The notes under the pieces were generated by a model. That model saw only the letters and a list, made by a program, of their open reading frames with translations, ran no database searches and was not told where the DNA came from. Made by a program: the position numbers and the translations under genes. Positions 8,856-17,678 of a stretch of 64,000 nucleotides of DNA are shown here, piece after piece. This DNA is from Bacillus sp. A301a_S52 (lineage in GTDB: Bacteria > Bacillota > Bacilli > Bacillales > Salisediminibacteriaceae): positions 686,001-750,000 of the forward strand of contig JABXYP010000001.1 of NCBI GenBank assembly GCA_024701455.1. Direction: 5' to 3'. The stretch's first letter is position 1; every line of letters begins with the position of its first letter.

Positions 8856-10016
8856 ATGAAATCAATTTGTTTTAATAATGCCATTTTATATAGTGAAGCT
8901 GGCACCATAAGAGAACCGGTTATCTCAATTGAAAATAGCCAGATTACGTCTATTAAGACAAAGTCGGAGGTTGTTTCTATAGATGAGGAGGTTAGATTTA
9001 ATGAGTCTGTAGCTATCGTGCCTGGCTTCATTGATGTACATATACATGGAGCTGCAGGTGCTGATGTCATGGATGGAGAAGCGGGGGCTTTACAAACAAT
9101 GAGAACCTCCCTTCCAGCAGAAGGTACTACTTCTTTTTTAGCGACGACCATTACGCAACAACCAGAGGCCAAGCTACAGGCACTAAAGGTTGTAAAAAAG
9201 GCTATTAGTCAACAGGATAAACGAGGAGCCGAGATTCTAGGTATACATCTTGAAGGCCCATTTATTTCTAAAAAACGGGCTGGAGCTCAGCCATCTAAGT
9301 TTATTCGGCAAGCTGATATCGAGCTCTTTCAAGCTTTTCAGGAAGCGAGTGGACATCATATTAAGCTTGTGACGATGGCGCCAGAAGAGGATCCAAGTGG
9401 CAAGCTAGTATCTCTGCTATGTGATCAACAAATCATTCCTTCAATTGGTCATTCGGATGCATCTTATGACGAGATGGTCGAGGCTATCGAGAGAGGGATG
9501 AATCATGTTACTCACCTCTTTAATGGGATGAAAGGGGTCCATCATCGAGATTTAGGAGTGGCAGGTGCTGCTCTGTTACATGATGAGCTAAAAACCGAAC
9601 TAATTGTAGATGGTATTCATGTTTCTCCTCCGATGGTTAAACTCGCCTACAAATCAAAGGGGGCGGATAATCTTATTCTAATTACGGATGCTATGCGAGC
9701 AAAAGGATTGGCTCAAGGAGAGTCCACTCTAGGAGGACAAAGAGTATCGGTGAAGCATGATAGAGCCACTTTAGAAGATGGAACATTAGCAGGAAGTGTT
9801 TTGAAAATGAATGACGCTATAAAAAATATGATGAGATTCACAGGCTGTTCAATAGAAGAGGCAGTGCAAATGGCCACATTAAACCCTGCTAGACAGCTTC
9901 GTATCGCTGATCGAAAAGGTAGTCTAGTCGCTGGAAAAGACGCAGACTTTACCGTATTATCTCCTGATATGACGGTGTTGCAAACGTATGTAATGGGAGA
10001 AAAGGTATTTGGCTAA
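8856..10016 (+). CDS. nagA: N-acetylglucosamine-6-phosphate deacetylase
   Basis: 386 residues, an amidohydrolase TIM-barrel enzyme that converts GlcNAc-6-P to glucosamine-6-P plus acetate. Visible landmarks: DVHIHGAAGADVMDG, the metal ligand Glu in HLEGPFIS, metal-binding His in GHSDASYDEM, HLFNGM, and the catalytic Asp in LITDAM. RBS GAGGAAAGG precedes the ATG. It is followed by nagB after 21 bp, so the two form one catabolic operon for amino-sugars from cell wall or chitin. Probably repressed by NagR at the upstream dre site. Confidence 0.96.
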   Translation: MKSICFNNAILYSEAGTIREPVISIENSQITSIKTKSEVVSIDEEVRFNESVAIVPGFIDVHIHGAAGADVMDGEAGALQTMRTSLPAEGTTSFLATTITQQPEAKLQALKVVKKAISQQDKRGAEILGIHLEGPFISKKRAGAQPSKFIRQADIELFQAFQEASGHHIKLVTMAPEEDPSGKLVSLLCDQQIIPSIGHSDASYDEMVEAIERGMNHVTHLFNGMKGVHHRDLGVAGAALLHDELKTELIVDGIHVSPPMVKLAYKSKGADNLILITDAMRAKGLAQGESTLGGQRVSVKHDRATLEDGTLAGSVLKMNDAIKNMMRFTGCSIEEAVQMATLNPARQLRIADRKGSLVAGKDADFTVLSPDMTVLQTYVMGEKVFG

Positions 10017-10037
10017 AAGTAAGGGAGGGAAAGAGGC

Positions 10038-10784
10038 ATGAAAGTTATAAAAGTAGCAGATTATGAGGCGATGAGTATTCAAGGGGCAGATTATATTTTA
10101 AATCAATTACTAACGAAGCAATTGAACGTACTTGGTTTAGCCACCGGAGGGACACCAGAAGGTCTATACCAAACCTTACGTGAGCAAATTGTTGGAAAGG
10201 CGTTATCACTTAAGCATCTTCATACTGTGAATTTAGATGAATACATTGGTTTGCCAGCTGATTCACCAGCGAGCTACCATTATTATATGCATGACATATT
10301 TTTTAAATATATCCCGATTCCAAAAGAGAATACACATCTTCCAAATGGAGATGTTTTGAATGTTCTTGAGGAATGTACACGTTATGAAAAGATGATTGCA
10401 AGCCTTGGAGGAGTAGATTTACAGCTGCTCGGGATTGGACAAAACGGTCACATTGGGTTTAATGAACCTGGCAGCCCCTTTAACGGGCGGACCAGAATAG
10501 TTGATTTAGCGCCTTCTACAATTGAAGCGAATGCTCGTTATTTTTCTTCAAAAAGCGATGTTCCACGGCAAGCAATCACGATGGGGATTAAAACCATTAT
10601 GGAGAGCAGGCAAATTTTACTCTTGGCTTCTGGTAAGGAAAAAGCAGAGGCAGTTAAGGCTTTAATAGAAGGTGATCAATCCGAAGATATCCCTGCCACT
10701 GTTTTACAAGACCATCCACATTTAACAGTTATCGCAGACGAAGCAGCATTGAGTAGTGTAACAGGCTCTCTATCGTCTGTCTAA
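10038..10784 (+). CDS. nagB: Glucosamine-6-phosphate deaminase
   Basis: 248 residues, similar in length to the Bacillus enzyme. It isomerises and deaminates glucosamine-6-P to fructose-6-P and ammonia, completing entry into glycolysis after NagA. Motifs: LATGGTPEGLY (phosphate loop), NLDEYIGL (catalytic Asp) and GIGQNGHIGFNEPG (active-site His). It lacks the long allosteric C-terminal extension of the enteric enzyme. RBS AGGGAGGGAAAGAGG. Second gene of the nag operon; no nagR follows. Confidence 0.96.
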   Translation: MKVIKVADYEAMSIQGADYILNQLLTKQLNVLGLATGGTPEGLYQTLREQIVGKALSLKHLHTVNLDEYIGLPADSPASYHYYMHDIFFKYIPIPKENTHLPNGDVLNVLEECTRYEKMIASLGGVDLQLLGIGQNGHIGFNEPGSPFNGRTRIVDLAPSTIEANARYFSSKSDVPRQAITMGIKTIMESRQILLLASGKEKAEAVKALIEGDQSEDIPATVLQDHPHLTVIADEAALSSVTGSLSSV

Positions 10785-10915
10785 GTTGAACTAATTATCT
10801 AACATAATTTAGTGATTAAAGCTCGCCTGAGATGCCCTGAAAGTATAAAAATAGTGCTAATTTAGTGTACAATAAACATATGCTTTCCATTTAAAAATAA
10901 AAGCAGGTGTTTATG

Positions 10916-11371
10916 ATGAAATCACTATCATTAGTTGTTATGCTACTATCGGTCATCACATTCCGAAGCTGTGATGATTTAAATCCGCATGATGATGTGA
11001 CATTAGGGTTAGATTCTGTTTATTCAGGTGGCACATTGTACTTAACACCGTATGTTGTTTATGAGGGAGAAGAAGAAGCAACCTTTCAGTTCGGTAGTAG
11101 TATTGCGTGGATAGATAAAGTGGAGCAGGAAGACGAGATTATCTATGAGTATGAAGGCGATCCTGTGGATGTTGATCAGAAAACCACATTGGATCATGAT
11201 GACGAACGGGGTGGGTTTACGATAGAATTAGCTGTTGAACCAGGTATTTATGATGTGTATTTCACAGCCGAATATTTTATGTATATAGGTGAATGGACTG
11301 AAGAAAACATACCACCCGAGTATGGGCATTTTAAAATTCAAACAATTGACATTCAAGGTAACGATGGTTAA
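10916..11371 (+). CDS. Small exported protein of unknown function
   Basis: About 151 residues. The N-terminus is a signal peptide (hydrophobic stretch LVVMLLSVI) ending near FRSC. This resembles a lipobox but has Arg at -2, so lipidation is doubtful. The rest is acidic and predicted beta-rich, with several tyrosines (GTLYLTPYVVYEGEEE). The start was chosen at the second ATG because AGGTG lies 6-8 nt upstream; ATG 10913 or GTG 10907 are alternatives. I do not recognise a family. It is flanked by nagB and a cold-shock gene with no sign of an operon. Confidence 0.65.
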   Translation: MKSLSLVVMLLSVITFRSCDDLNPHDDVTLGLDSVYSGGTLYLTPYVVYEGEEEATFQFGSSIAWIDKVEQEDEIIYEYEGDPVDVDQKTTLDHDDERGGFTIELAVEPGIYDVYFTAEYFMYIGEWTEENIPPEYGHFKIQTIDIQGNDG

Positions 11372-11594
11372 TCAGTAGAGAAGTGATTGAGTGAAAACGC
11401 ATAACATATTGATACTTAAAGGATTTCTTTTAAAATTAACCCTTTTCATCCTTGCCTTTAATTGGATTGTATGATAAAGTTAAGCAGTAAGTTTTATTTG
11501 AATTCGAAAAACACATTTCGGCCTCAACTAAGTATTTTGTAAGGCATGAAACGTTTTGCGGTATTCAAAGATTTTATTTAAGGAGGCCGTTATT

Positions 11595-11792
11595 ATGACA
11601 GGCAAAGTAAAATGGTTTAACTCAGAAAAAGGTTTTGGATTTATCGAGCGTGAAGATGGAGATGACGTATTCGTTCACTTCTCAGCTATCCAAGATGAAG
11701 GTTTTAAAACTTTAGAAGAAGGTCAAGAGGTAGAATTCGAAATCGTCGAAGGAAATCGTGGACCACAAGCTTCTAACGTTGTTAAACTTTAA
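11595..11792 (+). CDS. Cold-shock protein, CspA/CspB family
   Basis: 65 residues forming one cold-shock domain, an OB-fold that binds single-stranded RNA and DNA and melts RNA structure. Both nucleic-acid motifs are present: KGFGFI (RNP1) and VFVHF (RNP2). The start is the ATG at 11595, directly after TTTAAGGAGG; an in-frame extension to 11556 is not part of the domain. The roughly 220-bp upstream region probably holds the long leader typical of csp mRNAs. It resembles B. subtilis CspB/CspD, but paralogue identity cannot be fixed. Confidence 0.95.
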   Translation: MTGKVKWFNSEKGFGFIEREDGDDVFVHFSAIQDEGFKTLEEGQEVEFEIVEGNRGPQASNVVKL

Positions 11793-11813
11793 TTAATTGT
11801 CTAACACATACGT

Positions 11814-11847
11814 ACCTGCTCCGCTCATATGAGGGGGCAGGTTTTTT
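11814..11847 (+). terminator. Terminator of the cold-shock gene
   Basis: ACCTGCTCC (11814-11822) pairs with GGGGCAGGT (11834-11842, one wobble), followed by TTTTTT. Canonical intrinsic terminator 22 bp after the stop. Confidence 0.88.
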
Positions 11848-11973
11848 ACATAGTTGCGAAATACAATGATTTATTTATATCGTTTAAACCGCTTATATTT
11901 GATAATATGGTGAAGCAATGACTTAACGGATGATGAGGAGCGCTACTCTGTTGGCGTGAATGAGGTGGATGAG

Positions 11974-12975
11974 ATGGATGAGATGGTAACAATCAATGAT
12001 ATTGCAGATTTAGCAGGAGTATCACGAACGACAGTCTCACGTGTTTTAAATAGTTCTGGTTATGTGAGCGAGATGGCAAGGAAAAAAGTTTTAAAGGTAA
12101 TTGAACAAACAGGCTATGTTCCTAGTGAGCATGCAAAGTCATTACGCACGAAAAAAACGAAGGTTATCGGTGTCCTTTTACCAAAAGTTAGTACGGAAAC
12201 AGTCAGTCGTATTGTGGAAGGTATCGAGTATGTATTAAGTGAAAATGGTTATCATATTTTACTTGCCAGCGCTAACTTAGTGGCATCAAAAGAATTAGAG
12301 CATTTGCAGCTGTTACAGAGCAGGCGTGTAGAAGGTATTATCTTAGTAGCGACAAATACAAATGATGAGTTAGTTAAGATGATTCAAAGCTTGACTATAC
12401 CTGTTACAGCATTAGGCCAAGATATTCCAGGTGTTTCGTGTGTTCTTTATAAAGATTATGAAGCAGCTTACGATGTTGTCTCACTGCTCATAAAAAAAGG
12501 GCATAAGCGTATTGGTTTTATAGGTGTGGATGAGGCCGATCCAGCTGTTGGAATAGAAAGAAAAAAAGCTTACTATGACTGTATGAAAGAAGCAGGGTTG
12601 GAAGTGGGCGAAGGCTGGGTTCAAAAAGGTGTGTTTAATATTGACTCAGGTGCTGCGGCAATGGAACGTATGTTGAAAAAATCACACCAACAACCTACGG
12701 CTATTTTTGCGGTGACAGATCGTTTAGCAGTAGGAGCGATGCAAACACTCAAACAAGAAGGAATCGCTGTTCCAGAAACTATGGCGGTTATGAGCATTGG
12801 GGCTTCTGATTTATCTGAATATGTCACACCACCGTTAGCTACTGTTAATTATTTCCACGAAAAGGCTGGAAGAGAAACAGCGAAGCTAATGCTAAATCAA
12901 ATAAGCACAAAAAAGTCCGCAATAAAAAAATTTTCGATGGACTATAGACTTATTGAAAGAGATAGTATATTATAA
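11974..12975 (+). CDS. LacI/ScrR-family transcriptional regulator
   Basis: About 333 residues from the ATG at 11974, which has GAGGTGG 6-8 nt upstream; GTG 11956 is an alternative. The N-terminal LacI helix-turn-helix is TINDIADLAGVSRTTVSRVL with hinge helix SEHAKSLRTKKTKVIGVLLP. It is followed by a periplasmic-binding-like sugar domain (RRVEGIILV, AIFAVTDRLAVGAM). It most resembles sucrose/fructoside-type repressors (ScrR-like). It lies directly upstream of a PTS EIIBC gene whose promoter carries two matching operators, so it is very likely the local repressor, inactivated by a phosphosugar. Confidence 0.9.
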   Translation: MDEMVTINDIADLAGVSRTTVSRVLNSSGYVSEMARKKVLKVIEQTGYVPSEHAKSLRTKKTKVIGVLLPKVSTETVSRIVEGIEYVLSENGYHILLASANLVASKELEHLQLLQSRRVEGIILVATNTNDELVKMIQSLTIPVTALGQDIPGVSCVLYKDYEAAYDVVSLLIKKGHKRIGFIGVDEADPAVGIERKKAYYDCMKEAGLEVGEGWVQKGVFNIDSGAAAMERMLKKSHQQPTAIFAVTDRLAVGAMQTLKQEGIAVPETMAVMSIGASDLSEYVTPPLATVNYFHEKAGRETAKLMLNQISTKKSAIKKFSMDYRLIERDSIL

Positions 12976-12978
12976 AGG

Positions 12979-12992
12979 TGGAATCGGTTACA
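12979..12992 (+). promoter_or_regulatory. LacI-type operator O1 upstream of the PTS promoter
   Basis: TGGAATCGGTTACA is an imperfect palindrome around a central CG, the LacI-family operator pattern. It begins 3 bp after the regulator's stop codon and ends just before a candidate -35 (TTGGTA, 12993-12998). Confidence 0.6.
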
Positions 12993-13021
12993 TTGGTACT
13001 TATCTTCTTTTTTTATATTGT
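12993..13021 (+). promoter_or_regulatory. Candidate promoter of the PTS EIIBC gene
   Basis: TTGGTA (12993-12998), 17-bp spacer, TATTGT (13016-13021). It is weak by itself but sits exactly between the two operators, as expected for a repressed sigma-A promoter. Confidence 0.4.
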
Positions 13022-13034
13022 GGAATCGATTCCA
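13021..13034 (+). promoter_or_regulatory. LacI-type operator O2 (perfect palindrome)
   Basis: TGGAATCGATTCCA is a perfect 14-bp palindrome with central CG. Its centre is 42 bp from the centre of O1, four helical turns, which would let two dimers bind on the same DNA face. It overlaps the end of the candidate -10 and the predicted transcription start. Confidence 0.75.
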
Positions 13035-13096
13035 TAGTGTGTGTGCATTTTTTTTATTTTTATTGCAGATAATTATTATGAGAGGAGTGTTTTTCA

Positions 13097-14509
13097 ATGT
13101 CTGATGAGAATCGTCAAATTGCAAAAGAAATTATAGAAGCTATCGGAGGCCAGGATAACATTTCATCGGTTGCTCACTGTGCCACAAGACTTCGGGTTAT
13201 GCTGAAAGACAAAGAGAAAATTAATCAAGAAAAAGTAGAAAGTATTGATAAGGTTAAAGGGGCTTTTTATAACTCTGGACAATTTCAAATCATTTTTGGA
13301 ACGGGTACAGTTAATCGTATTTATGAACAGGTCATTAATTTAGGAGCACCAGAATCATCAACATCAGAGCAAAAAAATGAAGCGAAGCAACAAGGAACGA
13401 AAATTCAGCGTATGTTACGAACGTTCGGGGATATATTTGTACCTATCATTCCAGTCCTTGTAGCAACAGGTTTATTCATGGGGTTAAGGGGCTTAATTAC
13501 CCAACCAGAAGTTCTTGGATTATTCGGAATGACACCTGAGGATATTCCAGCAAACTTTTTATTGTTTACTGAAGTGTTAACGGATACAGCATTTGCATTC
13601 TTACCAGCACTTATTGCTTGGTCAACGTTTCGTGTATTTGGAGGAAGTCCTGTTATAGGGATTGTACTCGGTCTTATGCTCGTGAACCCCGTATTGCCAA
13701 ATGCGTATGCGGTAGGTTCAGGAGATGCTGACCCACTCATGTTTCTAGGGTTCATCCCGGTTGTTGGGTATCAAGGATCAGTTTTACCGGCATTTATCGC
13801 AGGTATAGTGGGAGCGAAATTAGAAAAATGGTTAAGACAACGAGTTCCAGAAGCTTTAGACTTAATTCTTACACCGTTTCTTACGTTGTTAATTATGATC
13901 ACTGCTGCGTTGTTTGTTATAGGACCAATCTTTTCATTGGTAGAAAGCGGTATCATGGCAGGAACTCTTGTAGTACTTGAACTGCCACTTGGCTTAAGCG
14001 GATTGATTGTCGGTGGACTTCACCAAGTGATCGTTATTACCGGGGTGCACCATATCTTTAATTTGTTTGAGATTCAACTACTAAATCAGTATGATTTAAA
14101 TCCATTTAATGCTCTTATTACCGCAGGTATTGCTGCGCAAGGTGGAGCAGCACTTGCGGTCGGTCTGAAGACAAAGTCGAAAAAATTAAAAGCATTGGCA
14201 TTGCCATCATCTTTTTCAGCTTTCTTAGGTATTACAGAGCCAGCTATTTTCGGTGTAAACCTACGATACATCAAACCATTTATTATGGGGCTGATTGGTG
14301 GAGCGGCCGGTGGTTTCTTTGCAGCATTGTTCAACTTACAAGCATCAGGAATGGCTATAACAGTTATTCCGGGATCACTGTTATATATTTATGAATTGCC
14401 AAGCCTTCTTCTTTATGTTATCACCAATGTGATTGCACTTGGAGTTGCTTTTATACTAACGTGGATGTTTGGATTCAATGATAAAATTAAAGAGTCTATT
14501 GATGGTTAA
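13097..14509 (+). CDS. PTS sugar transporter EIIBC component (sucrose/glucoside type)
   Basis: 470 residues. The N-terminal EIIB domain (about 1-85) carries the phosphocysteine motif SVAHCATRLRV. After a Lys/Gln linker comes a membrane EIIC domain of 8-10 segments with the family motif GITEPAIFGVNLRY. It phosphorylates its sugar during import. There is no EIIA domain or gene here, so it must borrow one, as sucrose and trehalose systems commonly do. The expected phosphoglycoside hydrolase is also missing next to it. The substrate is probably a disaccharide such as sucrose, not certain. RBS GAGAGGAG. Confidence 0.88.
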   Translation: MSDENRQIAKEIIEAIGGQDNISSVAHCATRLRVMLKDKEKINQEKVESIDKVKGAFYNSGQFQIIFGTGTVNRIYEQVINLGAPESSTSEQKNEAKQQGTKIQRMLRTFGDIFVPIIPVLVATGLFMGLRGLITQPEVLGLFGMTPEDIPANFLLFTEVLTDTAFAFLPALIAWSTFRVFGGSPVIGIVLGLMLVNPVLPNAYAVGSGDADPLMFLGFIPVVGYQGSVLPAFIAGIVGAKLEKWLRQRVPEALDLILTPFLTLLIMITAALFVIGPIFSLVESGIMAGTLVVLELPLGLSGLIVGGLHQVIVITGVHHIFNLFEIQLLNQYDLNPFNALITAGIAAQGGAALAVGLKTKSKKLKALALPSSFSAFLGITEPAIFGVNLRYIKPFIMGLIGGAAGGFFAALFNLQASGMAITVIPGSLLYIYELPSLLLYVITNVIALGVAFILTWMFGFNDKIKESIDG

Positions 14510-14521
14510 TAACTGACATCA

Positions 14522-14557
14522 AGCTGTTCCATGATATCATCTTGGAACAGCTTTTTT
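14522..14557 (+). terminator. Terminator of the PTS gene
   Basis: AGCTGTTCC (14522-14530) pairs with GGAACAGCT (14544-14552), followed by TTTTTT. Strong intrinsic terminator 12 bp after the stop. Confidence 0.88.
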
Positions 14558-14714
14558 ACTTGTAGTGCCTCTTTTCGTCTTGTTTTTAATTTAAGGATAG
14601 GAGTGACGGTCCAATATAACAGAAGGTTATAGATGCGGTGTTTATTGGAGAGAATGATATTTTGGCATATATAGTTAAACTTCAATCAGCGGTGACTGTC
14701 TCTTAAGAGTAGGG

Positions 14715-14767
14715 TAAAAGCACTTTACCTAAGACCGTTTGAAGCGAGTCTTTGCAAAGTGCTTTTA
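14715..14767. terminator. Long inverted repeat, probable bidirectional terminator
   Basis: TAAAAGCACTTT (14715-14726) is perfectly complementary to AAAGTGCTTTTA (14756-14767). The A- and T-rich outer edges could terminate transcription arriving from either side. It lies in the convergent gap 14510-14902 between the PTS gene and fapA and directly abuts repeat copy B. Confidence 0.5.
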
Positions 14768-14768
14768 G

Positions 14769-14870
14769 TTTATCACATATAACTGTCCGTTAAGAGCTCC
14801 CGGGTCAAAATAGAGAGAAAAAGTAAATCAATTTAGGTGGGAGCTAACGGCCGGTAATGTGCTGATTTGA
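14769..14870 (+). repeat. Dispersed structured repeat, copy B (3' part missing)
   Basis: Starts TTTATCACATATAACTGTCC, retains the central block (TCAAAATAGAGAG, then TTTAGGTGGGAGCTAACGG and TAATGTGCTGATT) and then loses similarity before the right hairpin. An inner stem AGCTCCC/GGGAGCT is perfect in this copy. Confidence 0.8.
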
Positions 14871-14902
14871 TTCACACACCTTTTAATCGTGGAGTGAAGG
14901 AA

Positions 14903-16960
14903 CTAATATAAGGTAACAACGTCATCAGCATCAAGTCTTGCTCGAACCATTGAGTGGCTCTTAGTGAAGACATATTGCCGGTCACCTATTTTTAGGGTTA
15001 CATCAGGGTGAACTTCTTTTATTTTAATTGTTTGATCGTGAGGAACTTCAATCAATGTTTTAACTCCTCCAGCAGACCCAGCCACACCGATCTCCACACC
15101 TTCTTTAGCGAATAGTTTCCCCCCGATCATCTGTCCATCAATTTGAACGTTTCCATCTGAGTGAATGATTGTATGAACGCAGCCTTTACCTTGAATATGA
15201 ATATCCCCGTTACAATGAAGCTCACTGTTCATTGCGTATTGAACAACGATAGAAGAGTGATTTTGAAGCGGGCTTTGACAAACTTCTAATAGTTTAGCTC
15301 CAGCATGCACAAACTTCTCTAAATCTTTTATCGTTTTAAATTGGTTATGGTGGTAGATGAGTATGCCTTTATATAACGAAACAGCAAAGCTTTGCCAGCT
15401 CTTGTCTAATACATTTTGCTTTGTATTAATGGTATTTAATAAATCCTTTGCAAGCGGAATAAGCGTTTTAAATTTGGATTCAGTCAGCAGTTTGATCACA
15501 GGTCCAAGGCTTTGGTTAATGGCATAAGTTTGCTGAAAGTTTTCAGTCTGGACAAGCTGCTTAACCACTTGCGTAAATGGTGTAATTACTTCCATAAACG
15601 GAGCTAGCTTTTTGGTCATTTCTTCGAATACTAAACTGTTTTTACCAGCGACTAGCGAGCTTTTGATGGCATTTGCTCCTACGGTAATCTTATTTCGTGT
15701 TTGAACGGAGCTGTGAAGAACACTTTTATGAATCCATGCTGAGCCTTCAGCATTTACAACCATATGTTCATTGACGTGCCCTGAAATTTCAACATCACCT
15801 ACGAAATGAATGTTTCCATCTTCCAAGTTTAAGTCTCCACGATGTTGGAGTTTTGGTAGAATATATACTTTGAGCATTTGACCTGTTCGATCCACTTTAG
15901 GTCGGCCATTTTCTACAGCAATGATTTTATTTTCTTCTTCTAAAAAGGTAACACCTTGTCCGGGTTTTAGAAGAATAGGGTCTCCAGCCTCGGCCTTTAA
16001 TGTTTCACCGAACACACTTACGCCATCTTCACCTGGAGTCGGATCTTCTACTGTTCCTAATAGCTCTCCTTTCTCAATAGAAGGGATATAAATGGATTCG
16101 CGGAAATCGATTGTCCCATCATGCTTTTCGGCAAAGGCTTTTGTACGCTCTTTTAAATCTATTTCGAAGTGTACTTTACCATCATCACCATGCTTAGGAA
16201 GTACACCTTCAGCTATAATAAATGTTTCTGTTTTTAAGGTGATACAGGCTTCTTGAATCATTGTTTTGTTTATACCTGTATTTATGCCCATTGATTCAAG
16301 TTGTTGATAGACATCTTCCACTGTTAACTGATTGTTAGGCTGTTTACGGTGGTTTGGTTTTAAGACTATTTTCTCTGATGGGGGATGGTCTTCTAAATAA
16401 GCAACAAGATAATAGCCAGGTGTTACACTGAGAATGGCTTGTTGTTTCTCTTCATTTACTTCAATGGACCATTCAGTTTCCACAATAGTCGTTTCAAAAT
16501 CAATTTCCAGTTCATCACCTTTAGTGAGAGTTGTATTACCTTCAACCTTTTCACCATTTTTCATTAAAGTGACGCCATCTGTTAATTCAACGACAGGCTT
16601 ATTTGTTTCAGAGTCTTGAAAATACAAATTACTGTCTTTAATCCAAGCTTTTCCTTCCCACGTATTGATAATGTCAGTTGGTACGGCAGATTGTCGTAAA
16701 TCAAAAGAAGGATTTTCTTTCATTTCATTTATAAGCCACTCTTCCCAGTCGGTGGTTACGCTTTCAACTTCTGGTTTATCTATTTTAGAAACCATTATTT
16801 TTGCTTTAGATCTAGACAAGCCAAATAGTTTTTGGGAGCTTTCCTCAATAATTTCAATATTAACATCGTCTTTCTCCAATTGTAATTCACTTAACGCCTT
16901 TTCTATAGCTGATTCAACACTTTTGCCTTGAAACATAAGAGCATCTTTCAAAGCAATCAC
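14903..16960 (-). CDS. FapA/DUF342 family protein with N-terminal Jag-N-like domain
   Basis: 685 residues. The first 60 or so residues form a Jag/KhpB-type N-terminal domain (GKSVESAIEKALSELQL, ending LFGLSRSKAKIMV). The middle holds the FapA N-terminal region. The C-terminal half is the DUF342 beta-helix (GDVEISGHVNEHMVVNAEGS and repeated short GXV strands), with a helical insertion around residues 430-560. FapA affects flagellar or polar localisation in Vibrio; in Bacillaceae the role is unknown. No flagellar genes are nearby. Monocistronic on the minus strand. Confidence 0.88.
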   Translation of the reverse strand: MIALKDALMFQGKSVESAIEKALSELQLEKDDVNIEIIEESSQKLFGLSRSKAKIMVSKIDKPEVESVTTDWEEWLINEMKENPSFDLRQSAVPTDIINTWEGKAWIKDSNLYFQDSETNKPVVELTDGVTLMKNGEKVEGNTTLTKGDELEIDFETTIVETEWSIEVNEEKQQAILSVTPGYYLVAYLEDHPPSEKIVLKPNHRKQPNNQLTVEDVYQQLESMGINTGINKTMIQEACITLKTETFIIAEGVLPKHGDDGKVHFEIDLKERTKAFAEKHDGTIDFRESIYIPSIEKGELLGTVEDPTPGEDGVSVFGETLKAEAGDPILLKPGQGVTFLEEENKIIAVENGRPKVDRTGQMLKVYILPKLQHRGDLNLEDGNIHFVGDVEISGHVNEHMVVNAEGSAWIHKSVLHSSVQTRNKITVGANAIKSSLVAGKNSLVFEEMTKKLAPFMEVITPFTQVVKQLVQTENFQQTYAINQSLGPVIKLLTESKFKTLIPLAKDLLNTINTKQNVLDKSWQSFAVSLYKGILIYHHNQFKTIKDLEKFVHAGAKLLEVCQSPLQNHSSIVVQYAMNSELHCNGDIHIQGKGCVHTIIHSDGNVQIDGQMIGGKLFAKEGVEIGVAGSAGGVKTLIEVPHDQTIKIKEVHPDVTLKIGDRQYVFTKSHSMVRARLDADDVVTLY

Positions 16961-17270
16961 CGCCCCTCTATTAAATAATGAGTGAAGTTATTTTATGTAA
17001 AATTTCCGCTACTCGTTATTATTTTCTTTTTAGTGAATAACAAGTTCACATAAAATAATAATGTCATTCGTTATTAATATCTAAATTATTGTAAATTTAT
17101 AGAATATTTCTACTTATATTGTACCTTATTTTCGTAGCGATGAAAACTATTAAAACATAAATAAATCTATAGGCATAGGTCTATAAAAGGGCAAACCTTT
17201 TATAATATATAAGGATGACTTATAATAGTGGGACAAAACTAGATGATGTTTAAGAATAAAGGTGATTTTA
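16961..17270. other. AT-rich divergent intergenic region fapA/crcB
   Basis: 310 bp, very AT-rich, with TTATTTTATGTAAA-like stretches and a repeated TTATTATT pattern. It must hold the fapA promoter (minus) and the crcB promoter (plus). I looked for a fluoride riboswitch upstream of crcB and could not find its pseudoknot pattern. Confidence 0.5.
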
Positions 17271-17678
17271 ATGAAACGGCAGGTAGCCATACTAGTATTT
17301 ATTTTTATAGGAGGAGTATTAGGTACCCTACTGCGTTATGCAATTAATTTACAAACGATAAACTTGCTTTTCCCTTTAGGAACGATTTTAGAGAATCTAT
17401 TAGGTAGCTTCTTACTTGGGGTACTAACAGGATGGGGAGCTGTCAAAGTGCTTCCGGGAGCTTGGAAAGAGGGGATGGGTGTCGGTTTTTGTGGGGGATT
17501 TACGACTATGTCCACCTTAGCAGCTGATACTGTGTTTATAGGCGGCGAACGTTCTATTATATCGGCCGCTGTTTACTTAATCATTTCCCTTTTCGGAGGT
17601 GTTTTTCTTGCATTAGCCGGTTTAAAAGCAGGTGAAAGGATAGCATTAAGACGTCAAAGAACAGGTGATTTATTATGA
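17271..17678 (+). CDS. crcB: Fluoride efflux channel subunit CrcB/Fluc (1)
   Basis: About 135 residues from the ATG at 17271, placed 8 nt after AAAGGTGA; a GTG at 17262 is in frame. Four membrane segments with Fluc landmarks GGVLGTLLRY, the Asn-containing second helix region and GFCGGFTTMSTLA. It overlaps the second crcB by 4 bp. Bacilli often encode two non-identical Fluc subunits that assemble into an antiparallel heterodimer exporting fluoride. Confidence 0.92.
   Translation: MKRQVAILVFIFIGGVLGTLLRYAINLQTINLLFPLGTILENLLGSFLLGVLTGWGAVKVLPGAWKEGMGVGFCGGFTTMSTLAADTVFIGGERSIISAAVYLIISLFGGVFLALAGLKAGERIALRRQRTGDLL

Noticed and set aside
17160..17270. Fluoride riboswitch upstream of the crcB pair
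   Set aside because: I could not find the conserved GGNGAUG-type loop or the pseudoknot pairing; the leader is simply AT-rich.
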